Positions 25,349-36,394 of a stretch of 64,000 nucleotides of DNA are shown here, piece after piece. The position numbers and the translations under genes were made by a program. The notes beneath the pieces are model-generated. The model searched no databases, was not told the origin of the DNA, and saw nothing but the letters and a program-made list of their open reading frames with translations. Origin of the DNA: Gyrodactylus bullatarudis (Eukaryota; Platyhelminthes; Monogenea; Gyrodactylidea; Gyrodactylidae); contig SSNU01000063.1 of the NCBI GenBank assembly GCA_012064415.1, forward strand, positions 903,977 through 967,976, read 5' to 3'. The number at the start of each line of letters is the position of its first letter. Position 1 is the first letter of the stretch.

Positions 25349-27342
25349 ATGGGAAAGTCTGTGATAAAGAAAAAGGAAAATACTATAACAAAGAAGAAAA
25401 ATAAAGTTCTGAAAGATCTCAACCTCTTGGAATCGGTTAACGTCAAGGGGCTATCTGACATTGAAATGTGTCATGCTTACGTTTCGCGTGCCACCGAATT
25501 TGAGAATGACTTCAAGCCCAACAAAGCTCTCGTCTTCTACAACAAATGCATTGAAATTCTCAATCCTAAGTCTGCTGAGAACAAAGATTACTTGGATAAT
25601 CTCATCAAATGTCTCGAGGCATCCGCATACATTCTCATTGATTTAGATCGTAAGGAGGAAGCAAGAGAACGACTTCTCAAGGTCACTGTACTAAATCCGA
25701 ATGTTGGCTACGAGAAATACATGTTCCTCGCTCAGTTATCTGATGGTGAGAATGCTGTCAACTTGTATGACAAGGGAATCTACACAATTGAAAATGAAAT
25801 TCGAAATTCAGCCTCAGACACGGAAAAGGTTAAAAAGCTCTCTTTTGATCTTTCCCAATCATATTGTGCCTTGGCTGAAATATATATGACAGATCTTTGT
25901 GATAATCCAGACGCAGAAGAAAAATGCAAAGAATATGTTGAAAAGTCGAAGAAAACCTGTCCAGATAATGCTCAATCTTATTTGATTGCTGCCAGCTTTG
26001 CTACTGTCAAGGCTAATAATGAAGTTTGTTATGATTTTAATGAAAGAAAAATCTGTTAACTTTTTATCAAACTATTTATTTTAATCATTTATACTACACG
26101 TATTCTCTTCTGATGTTATTTATTTTTCGTCTTGTTTATTTATTCAGTTTTTGTAGAGTCAGATTTCCTGGACTTCCTTCTCTTACTACGACCTGATTTG
26201 GGTTTTCTTGAATGACTCCGTCTTGCCTTACGACCTCTAGATTTACTTCTTCTTGCCGATGAGTTGTTGGTATCTTGAGAGTTTTTCATTTCACGTTCTT
26301 GAATTTGATCTTCCATAATATTTGATGTTCCTCAAGATTCTCCTATATACTTTATGAATGAAAAATACTACCACTTAATCAATTTAACTTTTTCATTCAG
26401 ATAATCTTGTTCTATGAATTTTAAAATTTACTAAAATTGTAACTTTTCTATACTATTATAATTGGAAGATAAATCTCGAATAAAATTTTTATTGACTTCA
26501 ATAATTCAATAGGAAGCAAAATCTAATCTGAAAAAGTGTCTCGAACTCTGGTGGCCTCCTGTTAACAAATTTCTCGACGAACAAAAAACTGAAACTGACA
26601 AGAAAGAATCTAAAATGGATGATGAAGACGACGAAGACAATGAGGATGAAGGTGGACAGATCGATCTTGAAGAGGTATTTTCAAATCTATTTGCATTTTC
26701 AGAACGTGCATTCATGAATCATATTTCCTTTCAGCTAACCGGAATTCCCTTCCAAGCACACATATCCATGGCTAAAAACCTGTATGAGGTAGAAATGTAC
26801 CAAGTAAGCACTTGAATGAGCCCCTGAAAGTTTTCATCCTAAAAAAATTCTCTTTTCCTAGGAAGCTGTTGATGTCCTGGAAGTAATCTTGGAAGAAGAT
26901 GATGAAGATCCAGAGGTAACTCCTTCATACTTTCATCTATTTCTTCTAGATTTACTACCTATTAAGCCATGCGGGCTCCAAATTAAATTGGAAAGAAGAA
27001 GACCCTGACAAGTTGAGATATTTTGCCACAATCTGCAAAGTTATCAGTACAAAGATGCAAGACCAAGAAGTCTGTGATGAAATGAACAAGATTCTTGAAG
27101 GCTTGCCAGAACCTAAAGGTGATTTATTCAGATTAACTTTTACCTGTGTATCATTTTGATTTTAATCAATAACAATACTTTCAGATGATGAAATGGGGGA
27201 ATTCGAAATACCCGATACTGATGAGGATAGTGACGAATATGAGACTATGGACGAGGATGAAGATTCTGATGAAGATTCCGATGCTGACTACGATAATAAA
27301 GATGATAATAAAGAATCTGAAGAGGAGATGGATGACAAATGA
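25349..27342 (+). CDS. ACL4: TPR protein, ACL4-type chaperone of ribosomal protein uL4
   Basis: Six exons: 25349-26023, 26513-26674, 26735-26803, 26862-26915, 26950-27118, 27185-27342; all junctions GT-AG with consistent phase (first donor is GTTTGT). The product (about 428 residues) starts with a basic stretch (GKSVIKKKE), then helical TPR-like repeats (for example NKALVFYNKCIEILNP, and later KNLYEVEMYQ joined to EAVDVLEVILEEDDEDPE and ILYLLSH) and ends in a very acidic tail of Asp/Glu runs. The 'VLEVILEEDDE...YLLSH' block and acidic tail fit the ACL4 family, which binds newly made RPL4 and escorts it to the nucleus for 60S assembly. It follows LONP1 on the same strand by 137 bp. Intron 1 (489 nt) contains an antisense basic-protein gene; the other introns are 33-66 nt long or slightly more. 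Function is by family; TPR content and architecture are visible. Confidence 0.8.
26140..26316 (-). CDS. 58-aa Arg/Ser/Lys-rich basic protein nested in the ACL4 intron
   Basis: A single-exon frame from ATG 26316 to TAA 26140-26142 lies antisense inside ACL4 intron 1. The first 20 residues are polar and mixed (MEDQIQEREMKN...), and the rest is RS/RK-rich: 21 of 58 residues are Arg or Lys and 12 are Ser, in runs such as SARRSKSRGRKARRS and GRSKRRKSRKS. Codon choice makes it GC-richer than the surrounding intron. A TATATA lies about 30 bp upstream of the ATG and AATAAA overlaps the stop. It could be a sperm nuclear basic (protamine-like) protein or a small RS-domain protein; neither has a diagnostic domain and it has no cysteine, so the role is inference. 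Confidence 0.6.
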   Translation of the reverse strand: MEDQIQEREMKNSQDTNNSSARRSKSRGRKARRSHSRKPKSGRSKRRKSRKSDSTKTE

Positions 27343-28053
27343 TCTATTGAAATCTTATTTTGAAAATAGAATGATTTTTTATCTATTACAGTTTCTTTCA
27401 TTCTTTGGATCAGTATTTTGAAATAGAAAGCCCTCATGACCCATTGTTCCATCAGTGGGACACGATACTTTCTGAGCTATATAATGAAAGATATTTGATG
27501 TATCAGTAAAGATGGCTTTTTACCGATGATAACCTAAGATACTTAAAGAAAGGGGAAAAAAAGATAATTTTCCATCGTAAAAAATTAGCTGTCAAATGTG
27601 CAATCGCTTGCTCGGAGATTTCTTTTCAAAAATTGGTAATTTATATTTAAAAACATACTCACAAGCAATGATGATGTTTAAAAAAATTCTATTTAGAAGT
27701 TATGCTTAAAAAATCAATCCTAAAGTGGTTATTGGGATGACTGTAGTTTAGAAGATGACTAGTTTTAAAGCCAAAAAATGCCAATTTTAACCTCAGTTAT
27801 CTTATTTTCAATTTTGTATCAGATGACTATGTTACAAACTTTTTTAAATAAAAAGGAATTCAGATTTTGAATCAGCGTAATTATTTTGGTGAGGTGTTAT
27901 GAAAAAAATAATTTGGGACATTAAGGGTTAATTAGTAGATGAAACTTGTATACATTATCTACACTGTTTAGTTCTGTATTTTTAATAATTATTTGGCACT
28001 AAAAGCTTTCTCTCATGAATAGAATGTGAGCAATTATAAAAAACAAACCCCTT
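27343..28053. other. convergent intergenic region between ACL4 and PIGN
   Basis: AT-rich 3' flanks of two converging genes. No gene, repeat or RNA recognised. Confidence 0.5.
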
Positions 28054-30651
28054 TTACATCAGTATCTTTGGTTCTATTAATAAACCTATAAAGATACAAA
28101 TTATGTATTGAATAATGTCAATATAAATATTTGCAAATGCTTGAGACTTGTTGACAAACAGGGAGGATATAAGAGGCAGATAAAAATTGATTCGCAACAG
28201 CAGAAACTTTTGGTTCTTTCTCCATTGTTCCGAGTCCTTCTTTCTATGCATGAAAAAAGATACTGCCTAGAATACAAGAGTATAGATAAAGTCTTCAAGT
28301 GAGCATATCCAAGATTCAACTTACCATTAGAATTGTGTAAGGGTGCCAATGTTGTAGGTTTGCAACCATTAATTTTGAAAATTTCTCACTAGAACAAAAA
28401 GAACAAGAAATTGGATTAGAAGGATCTACTTACTTGACAAATAACCCAAAGAGTTGGCCATTCACAAGAATGATTCGTTTCAGGGAATTCTTGAGGGAAG
28501 GTGAGCTGTATTCATAATTCACTTCAGATAAATCACTGGCTTCGAGTGGTGAATCCAAAAAGTATTCATTCATCAAATGCATAGATATGGACCAGAGAAT
28601 TTCGATTCTGAAACATGTTAATTAAAGTTTTTATTGGAAAAGAAATCCATAAAAAACAACTATAAAGCTCGAAAAATCAATTTATCCAAATAAGACTCTT
28701 TTGAGACTATCAAATATACATCCACTTTGGCTTCGAAGAATCGCCGCCTCTCCTTCACTTTTCAGTAAAAATTCGCCACCTTGACTGACTATTTATTCCA
28801 TTACTATTTTAAATAAATTCTTTGAGAAAAAAATGTTTTTTTCTCTTAGAATTTGAGAAGAAAAAGACTCGTATTTCAATCTACTCTATAAGAATTGCAA
28901 ATTGAAGAGACTCACGAATTGAATGAATTGTAAATTGGCACACTGTAAATCAGATAGTCAAGTTGATGATCTTCTCTTCTTGTTCCTTTCGAGTTTGAGC
29001 AAAAACCCCTTGTTAAAATATAGCCAATGGAAATACCTGAACAGATTACATAAATAAAATTATAAATTCATACATAAATATTAAAAATGCATGAGTGATT
29101 AATGTAATTAATAAATATTGGGGTATTACAATGTTCCATGCTTTAATATAAAATTGTTGTTTTAACCGAGAAAAACACATTTTTGAAAATCAAAATGTTC
29201 TGATATATACAAAAATCTCATTTTCCCTAAAATCATCAAAATTGACATAATCTCCTAGGAATTTCTTTCAACATGTGAAGAAAGACTGAGTTTTTACCTT
29301 AAGCCCTAATTTTATTCAAAATTAGAAAAAACTATTCAAAAATCGTAATTTTGTCCTTTCTTGTAGCAAAATTCATTGAGAAAATCTTGGCGCGTGTTTA
29401 AAAATTGTCGTTTCCAATCGAGATTTTGTATATCAGAACAAACTCGAAAACGTATAGTTTTTTAGGAAAAATGCTCAGTTTTCGATTACCTTCAAAATGA
29501 GATTAAGGCTGCGAAAAGTTGAAAATTTTGTCCTACTCTAATAAATATTTTCAAGATTACTTACAAGTATGAATAAAAATTGCAAAATTGATCATATTTA
29601 AACTGGGAGTATACGGTAGTTGGTACTTAATATGAAGATATCTGGTTGATAAAACGATGAATGACATCAAAATCTAGGAAGGAGATAAATGTTAGGCTTT
29701 GACATATGGTATATATTGATATAGGGACTATTGTTTAAACCTTGATTGTTTCAAAAACCTCTCGAAAATAAAATAAATAGAGCTCAAGTAAAATAAATAC
29801 AAACTAGATTCAGATTATAATCTGAAATTGATAATTCTGAATCAAACAAATTTTTTCTATAACATTACTATGACTTTATGAATACTCACGCAATAATAAT
29901 GAGGCCATGAATATTTGTTGAATTTGTTCGGCAAAATTGAGCACATTCTCCAACAGAGGAATATCGATCCAGAGAAATAGCTTTAAGAGTAAGTATAAAA
30001 TCTTACCTTATTTCAAAATCATCAGAGTTGAGGAAGGCATAATTCAATAAGAGGATTATCCAGACTAGAAATCTTGAACTATGGAACTTCTTCCTATTTC
30101 CCTGATAATAAACCGAGCTTAATGTCAAGCAAAGTATGGTCAGGTGATTGATCCAAAAGTACTTTAAGGATAAAATCTAAATTCTATTAGTTTCTATGAA
30201 GATACCATAAGAGTTGTATATGCTAACGTTGAAATGTTGGTTAATTTGCCAAGAATACTATTTTTGATGATGCGTTGGAATGAGAAAATCTCAAATTGCG
30301 CAAAAACAAAACAGATTGGCACTCGACATAATAGAAACTCGTCCAGAGATACGTGAGAAACTAGAAGTAAATTTTTATCAATTTCATATCGATATTAGAC
30401 TTTTTGATTAAAAATAATACTTGTGAGTAGATTTAAAAAATATAAATTAATTTAAGCTCACAGATAAAGAGAATCACGGAATATGCTAAAAACCTGAATA
30501 AATTGATTTTCTGGCGAAAGCCGAAAGATACAATCTGATCCAAAGTTAAGGTAAAGAGCAAATTCAAAATCCATCTCTCAAAACGAGGAAATGATTCATA
30601 GAAAAAGTACCATTTCATCAAATATTCTCGATAGCTAACCAAATCATCCAG
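28054..30651 (-). CDS. downstream exons, probably the membrane part of the PIGN-like gene (uncertain model)
   Basis: Minus-strand coding pieces follow the PIGN catalytic exons: 30651 to about 30433 (WYFFYESFPRF..., hydrophobic end), 30101-30007 (a Leu/Ile-rich membrane segment), 29980 to about 29890, one near 29030-28920, 28610-28430, 28390-28330, and a last one of about 190 nt ending at TAA 28054-28056 with a hydrophobic tail. The short GT-AG intron 30006-29981 (26 nt) fits the local style. However the reading frames of the 30101-30007 and 29980 exons do not join cleanly in the frame that looks best, and I could not align the last exons to known PIGN C-termini. They may contain an unseen exon, a sequencing error, or belong to a second membrane protein gene. 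Confidence 0.4.
29190..29445. repeat. inverted repeat inside a PIGN-region intron
   Basis: GTTCTGATATATACAAAAAT at 29196 has an inverted counterpart (AGATTTTGTATATCAGAAC) at 29421-29439, with weaker pairing on either side. It is a short foldback of about 25-40 bp arms in noncoding sequence. Confidence 0.5.
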
Positions 30652-31857
30652 CTAAAAGAATTAAAATATTTGATTACCTCATTGGACTCGGGAAAAACCT
30701 CCTCAAAAGTTGCAAGACTAGGAATTTCAATGATTCTTTTCCCTTGGAATTTTAACTTTTGAATCTACAATAAGGTATAAAAATATGCTATGAAAATTCG
30801 AACTCACCAAAACAAGTCGCTTAGTGTGCTCAACTAAAGCTCGGTAAAGATTAATTTTATTTTCATAATCCAGATTAAGCATTTCGATTGGTAAGTCGCC
30901 CTTGAGTTATATAATTTTCAATTCAAAACTTACAGTTGATAAGACAGGTATTTCATTGCCAAGTAAGAGAGAAATTAGGACGGAAAAATCTTCTTGTTGC
31001 ATAGGGGTTTGGCTATTGATTCCAGATTTAATGTAAGCTCCAAAAGCCAATAACTGAACTGTAGTTTCTTCTTTAGTATTTCCACCATGGCCACCCTCAG
31101 CTAATGCTCCATGATCGCTTGTTATGATAAATGTTGAATCGCTAAATTCATGATCAGACAATTGAGATGTGAAATTCTTTAGATTTTCAAATGTTCTCGC
31201 AAGAATTCTTTCAAGAACATCTACAGGTTGGCCTAAAAAATGAGAAACCAAATCTGGACTTTGCAAGTAGAGAAAAATCAGCTTCTTATTTAGAGGATGC
31301 TGGTGTGAAAGATTTGGAAAATGTTCCATTAGCTTTTGGAAGACAAAATCATCGATTTTGTCAACATAGTTTGGCCTAAATTTAAACTTGTACTGATTTT
31401 CTGAGTAAAGATCAAAGAAATCTTTTGAATTGTCAGATAATATATATTTAGCGAAAGTCTCATTTTCTCCAATAAGAAGATTGACATTTTGTGAATGAAA
31501 TATGTTCTTGTCGAAATCTAAAATGAAGATACTTTTATTACTTTTAAGAGAAAATGGATTTCCCTGTATACCTGTGAACAGGCTAAAGTGACGAGGTCCT
31601 GTTTCTGTAAGGCCAAAAGTCTTCACCAGACTATGATAGGAATTTACATATTCTTTGATGTAGTCCTTTAAATCGAGTTTTTGACTCAGACCATCAAGGA
31701 GAATTACAAAAACATTTTTGCTTAGAACAGGAAAAGTTTTCGACTGATTCTGAGTTGATTTTTTTAAATCAATAAGATGTGTCTCATCGAAGAACTGATA
31801 GTATAACGAAACTAAAGATACGTAAATGAACAATAAATAGTTTGAGTGCTTAAGCAT
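30652..31857 (-). CDS. PIGN: GPI ethanolamine phosphate transferase 1-like, catalytic exons
   Basis: PIGN adds ethanolamine phosphate to the first mannose of GPI precursors in the ER lumen. Exons 31857-30934, 30900-30808 and 30764-30678 are separated by introns of 33 and 43 nt; a 26-nt intron (30677-30652) leads to the downstream membrane exons. The start is ATG 31857, giving an N-terminal signal-anchor (YLLFIYVSLVSLYYQFF). The alkaline-phosphatase-like lumenal domain shows VFVILLDGL (metal site), LTETGPRHFSLFTG (nucleophile region, compare PTESRPGH), FIITSDHGALAEGGHGG (metal-binding SDHG/HGG) and, after the 33-nt intron, PVLST/GDLPIEML, matching the PIGN 'SVGILPxxYL' site. The membrane-spanning C-terminal part is described separately because its exon chain is unclear. 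Family assignment is strong; PIGN over PIGG/PIGO rests on the LSTGDLP block and the ITSDHG context. Confidence 0.85.
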
Positions 31858-33601
31858 AAATTGTATATTGTTGAATGTATAGTATAATCAATATTTTGAA
31901 TATTGGTTGATTAAAACAATTTATAAAATATTTACCAAAAAAAAACAATGATATACATCACAACGAGTTAAAAGTTTACTACCAATCCTAAGTTTTATGT
32001 TAGAGTGTGCGGTTGGCAGTAAAAAAACGTTTATAATTATGTTGTGTTGTCATGTGAGTTCTCAAGTTATTTATTCAGAATAATGTGTTTCAATTTCTTC
32101 CAAAACTTGATTAGTTGCCAACATCTTTGAATTTTAAATCTAATCTAATTGGCAGTCTCATTAATTGAGATTCATTTTTCAAATAAACTTTTATTTTGTT
32201 GAGAATATAAAGGTTTGAGCAAACAACTCGGAGCCCTCATTTCAATCATGTATTTATTCTTTAAAAAGTAACAGTTAATAGCAGAAAAATATTTTTTTCA
32301 TAGTGAGTTCATCTTATCAAAAATATATATTCAATTCAGTTACCGGCTATGTTCGTGATCTAGGACTGTTCTCTCTAAAACGTCTGAGATCACATTTATA
32401 GTCGATCATTTGAATTATTGAACAACTCGGATTTCTTGAAAAAAAATTTTTATGAATGTAATTTTTAATTTTATTCCTCATAATTATTAATGAAGACCTC
32501 ATTCAAAACTTTTTCGTGAATGTTTTTTCCGACAAGAATAATTTTTTTCTATACATTTGTTTAAATTTTAAACTTTCAGGACAATTTTTTTCATTTCAAA
32601 AAACATAATCAAATAAACTTAATAATGTAAAGTTTATGCTGCAAAATTTAAATAAATTTATATCCAATTAAACTCTTAATTTTTGTTTAATAATATTCAT
32701 TCTAAAGGGTTGAAATAATTTATAAAATATTGCGAGTTGTTCTGGGATTCATGACTCCTATGGTTAAAACTTTGATCATCAATGGAGATGAAGATAATCT
32801 AGTTCTCATTTATTGTTCTTTCCTTTTAGAGAATTATAATTTGAAGCATAAAATTCAGATTTACAAGGATTTGTCAAGTTGTATAAGTTCGTTAAAAACT
32901 AAAACTGTAGCTAGACTTTCTGGAATCTTTCAGGCTTTGAGAGTATTTTTTCTATTTTTTATTTGTATAACAGATAAATTGATATAATTTATGATTTTTT
33001 TATTCAAATAAAAAATATTCAATAAACGAATCCAAAACATTACTTGTCAATATAAATTAAAACAAAAATTCACTACAAAACTTGAATTGTTTACTCTAGT
33101 TTTCTCAAACTGTGGAAATGAGATATTTTTCACTCGAGTGAAAAGCAAGTGTGATTCAAAAGAGTTTTTATAACTTCTCAAATCGATCATTTTTTATATC
33201 TGATGAAAAGTGAAAGATTGTGGTCATTTCTAGAGTTTATTTGAGTAGTATGAATCGCTTCTTTTGGATTATCAAATTTCGATGCAGAGTGCAACCTTGA
33301 AATGCGTGATAATGAGATCATAGATCAACATAATCTATATTTTATAGTATATTATAGTAGACACTCACACATAATAAGACACCTCAACACATATGAGATT
33401 TGTCTTTTGAACGAATTAAATAAGAATGTGAACTTGCATGAACGAGTTTCGCTGAAAATGTCTGTTTTGATCATTTTTACTTTAAACAGCTAACGTAAAC
33501 GTATTTTATTCGTGTTGTACATTTGTCAAAGAGAACGAAAGAGATATTCGATAAATCCCTTGTAAATCAAAAAGAACTTGGAAGTAACTATTAGAAAAGG
33601 A
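31858..33601. other. intergenic between PIGN and the EF-hand gene
   Basis: AT-rich, mostly without recognisable content. One plus-strand frame from ATG 32751 to 32987 (78 codons, mixed hydrophobic and charged residues, hydrophobic C-terminus) is protein-like in composition but has no recognised domain or splice context. I leave it as a candidate only. Confidence 0.4.
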
Positions 33602-33716
33602 GTAAGTACACTCTCATATAATTCTATAAATCCACTTCTCTATACTAATGTATTTGATTGGGATATTTATATTTTTTAAATCTCTGAACCCCTCAATATT
33701 TTCCTATTTTTTACAG
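33602..33716 (+). other. 5'UTR intron of the EF-hand gene
   Basis: A GTAAGT donor at 33602 and a pyrimidine-rich TTTTTTACAG acceptor at 33716 bound a 115-nt intron just upstream of the 12-nt exon that carries the ATG. The upstream exon is noncoding. Confidence 0.5.
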
Positions 33717-33723
33717 ATCCAAT

Positions 33724-34367
33724 ATGAGGTATGTTAATTTGTTGATGAAAAAAAGAAGGTTCGATTTAATTTTGGGTATTCCTTTCCCATAGGCGATTCT
33801 ATCGAAGAGAAGACGTTGGTCGTCGACAGAGGTTAGTTGATCTATTTCGTAGAATGGATGTTAATCAGGATCGGATCCTTACCAGGAATGAAGTCAACTG
33901 TTTCCTCAGACAAAATGGATACGACCAAGCAGCCATTGCAGTAGGTCAATGGAGTTATTACTTTTGAGAATTTTTCCACTAACAAACATTTTATCTTTAT
34001 CAAGGGCTTCTGGCAGACTTTTGATTTGAATAGAGATTGTCAAATCACGGCAGAAGAGTTTAACCGAGTCCTCGACAGACTACCCGATGACTCAATCGAG
34101 TAAGTGAACATATTCTTATTTGTTTATTCAAAATTAAATTTTTTATCTTCAAGTGAAGAACGTCTCAGAAGAGTTTTCAACCTGTTTGACGTGGATAATT
34201 CAGGAAGAATTGAACTTGAGGAAATTAAACAAATTTTATATCAATTAGGCAACGGTGGTAATGATGACTTGATCAGAGCCATCCTTGCCCAGAACGGTAT
34301 CTCACCAGATGGTGGTATTGCTTTCGATGATTTCCTGTTGCTCTTTTCTAATCCGTCCCTTGTTTGA
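33724..34367 (+). CDS. small EF-hand calcium-binding protein
   Basis: Four coding exons: 33724-33728 (only ATG plus two bases), 33793-33940, 34005-34099, 34154-34367; phases 2, 0, 2 and GT-AG throughout; 153 residues. It has a calmodulin-like layout with four EF-hand positions: DVNQDRILTRNE, DLNRDCQITAEE and DVDNSGRIELEE are intact 12-residue loops with acidic positions 1 and 12; the fourth (around NGISPDGGIAFDDF) is degenerate. The N-terminus is Arg-rich (RRFYRREDVGRRQR), unlike calmodulin, and there is no myristoylation Met-Gly. It should be a cytosolic calcium sensor; no orthologue can be named. An AATAAA lies near 34628. Confidence 0.9.
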
Positions 34368-35291
34368 AGAAAAAAACTTTAAGAACATCACAAGAATCAT
34401 CATTATCCACATTTCTTTGTCAAGAAAATATTTACAGATTTTTCAAAACATTTCCTGCTGGAATAGTCGTCAAGACTGATACACAATTTGAAAAGCAAAA
34501 ATTCCCATCCCATGATTTTAAATTTCCGTCTACATTTTTCCTTGGAAATCTGAAATCCTTTTTACGAGGAGAAATGATCAAAAAATATATTATATAAAAT
34601 CCTGTACAGATTTTTCAATAGTGAAACAATAAATTTATCTCATCCAAGAACTACACTGCTCAGATTTCTTTTCATTTGAATTGGTACAAATTTTGTCAAA
34701 TCGATTAAACCTATATCTAATGTATATTTCTGTTTTCAGCATTAAACATAGTAGAGATGCAAAAATATCAGTATCAATTGATCATTTACATTTTTAATGC
34801 AATATTTCAAAAATACTGCTAATTTCATCTGGGCCATTTTGATTGGTTCGTTTAAATTATTTTTTTTATTCAGTGAAAATTTATCGAATTTCATTTCTTT
34901 TCATAGAATTCAATCATCATGAAATAATCAATATATCTCTGCCTAAAATATTTTCATTTTACATTAAACGGGCTAATTTATCATTCATTACATTTGATCA
35001 CGGGAATATTTTTGTAAATAAAAAGATGGGTTTTTGACAAAATAATTTTAATAAAAAAATAAACCAATCTAAGAAATTTGGCTTTTTATGGAATGTTTTA
35101 ATCTTTGCTACATATATCCATAATACGATAATCTACATAGATAGGGTTGTCTAATACTTTGTGTGTGGATGACATCTGTTTAGTGAAGATTCTCACTTGG
35201 AAACATGATCTCTTACCAAATCAAATAGTCTCTCGTGATAATTTGGCACCTTTTTGCAAGCTAAGACAAGATGAAAAATAAACATAATACA
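34368..35291. other. convergent 3' flanks of EF-hand and ITPK1 genes
   Basis: Contains the EF-hand 3'UTR (AATAAA near 34628) and AT-rich spacer. Small frames here have no supporting features. Confidence 0.5.
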
Positions 35292-36300
35292 CTACATCTC
35301 ACTTGGAAAAATATTCAAGTCTATGAGGGCGATTTCCTTAATATTTTCACCAATTTTCCTTGTAATTAGCAGGTCCAGATTGAATACATCCAATTTAGAA
35401 TAATGACGAAATAGTTGACTAAACCTTTCTAGTTTTTTCTTCTCTTCATCGGGTATATCAAAAGATATCTTGAGAATGAAATCAAATCTTTTTACTTTTT
35501 TTGAATTCTTTTTAGTTTGGAAGGAAAAACTTTGATGAATTTCATTTGAGTTTTCGATAGATTCGATTTGTGTAACAAAGGAAAACTTTCCCATCACATA
35601 AATTTTTACAATAACTCCATTATGATTCAGAAACTTCTGACAAATGATGGGAAATTTAATCTGCTTTGTAATCGAATCAAACTTATTCATGAGAAAGATA
35701 CACTAGAAATTAAATGGTCAGTGTCAAATCAATACTTCATGCAGTTTTGAGTTTTTTCCATGGGAATTAAGTGACTTTATAACTTAACGATTTTATAAAA
35801 ATTTGAAGTTTTATACTTGTGGGAAATTGATTGATAACGCAGTCATTAAACTCTTCAAATGATTTAATAATCTGATATTCTGGGATAAAGGCTTCTATTT
35901 CTTTGTATTCATTACGAATTTTATCAATTATTTCTTGGCAAAATTCCATTTCATGTTGTCGATCTGTGAGCTTAGAAATGATATCAAACGAATTAATCGT
36001 TTTAATGCCAGACAATTTTTCCTAAACTATGACATTAAAGTTACTTTTTGCTTATCCATAAAAGATATTACTTCATTGTGATTACCTTCATCAAATTTAA
36101 AAACATCAAAGAATTTCGATATTATCAAATCTGGTTTGTAATCCAACGATTCGTCAAAATCGAAAACCTAAAAATAAATGATTCATTTAACTTACTAGAT
36201 TTATATCATAAATTTCATTAGAAAATAATTCAAAAAATCTTTCAGTTTTGAAAGTCTCAGATCGAACCTGTGAAGTAAGAAAGACTATTCTGATTTTCAT
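35292..36300 (-). CDS. ITPK1: inositol-tetrakisphosphate 1-kinase
   Basis: Exons 36300-36196, 36167-36045, 36021-35776 and 35702-35292; introns 28, 23 and 73 nt, all phase 0; 294 residues. ITPK1 phosphorylates inositol tri/tetrakisphosphates (ATP-grasp fold, cytosol), feeding InsP5/InsP6 synthesis. Matches in order: an N-terminal KIRIVFLTSQ strand, LDYKPDLIISKFFDV (compare DVIIHKLTDV), the INSFDIISKLTDRQHEM block (family: DP...LLDRSKSYEL), FPTSIKLQ with the ATP-contacting lysine, FPIICQKFLNHNGVIVKIYV (family: VVQNFINHNAVLYKVFV), and the terminal metal-binding LIDLNIFPSE (family: VIDINAFPGYE). The family's HGTxSHEM loop is strongly changed (IKSLSYKCIFLMN after splicing). The protein ends right after the metal motif, so it lacks the C-terminal tail of the ~410-residue vertebrate enzyme. 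Donor 3 is GTCACT, a weak site chosen because it restores the family alignment. Confidence 0.85.
36022..36044 (-). other. 23-nt intron of ITPK1
   Basis: GTAACT...GTTTAG on the minus strand, 23 nt, phase 0, joining MDKQK to EKLSGIKT in the ITPK1 frame. Without it the frame reaches a TAG within the segment. It is the shortest intron I could support in the window. Confidence 0.7.
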
Positions 36301-36394
36301 TCAATTGATACTACAAACTTTGCATTCATAAAATTTCTATTTTGAATTCAAATAAACAATAATAAAGTGAAGTAAAGGTTTGTTTCAATCATTT
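36301..36394. promoter_or_regulatory. 94-bp divergent promoter between ITPK1 and the 97-aa protein gene
   Basis: ITPK1 (minus, ATG 36300) and the coiled-coil protein (plus, ATG 36395) start only 94 bp apart. No specific element was recognised. Confidence 0.35.

Noticed and set aside
32751..32987. 78-codon plus-strand frame with protein-like composition
   Set aside because: No domain, promoter or splice evidence; kept only as a note in the intergenic entry.
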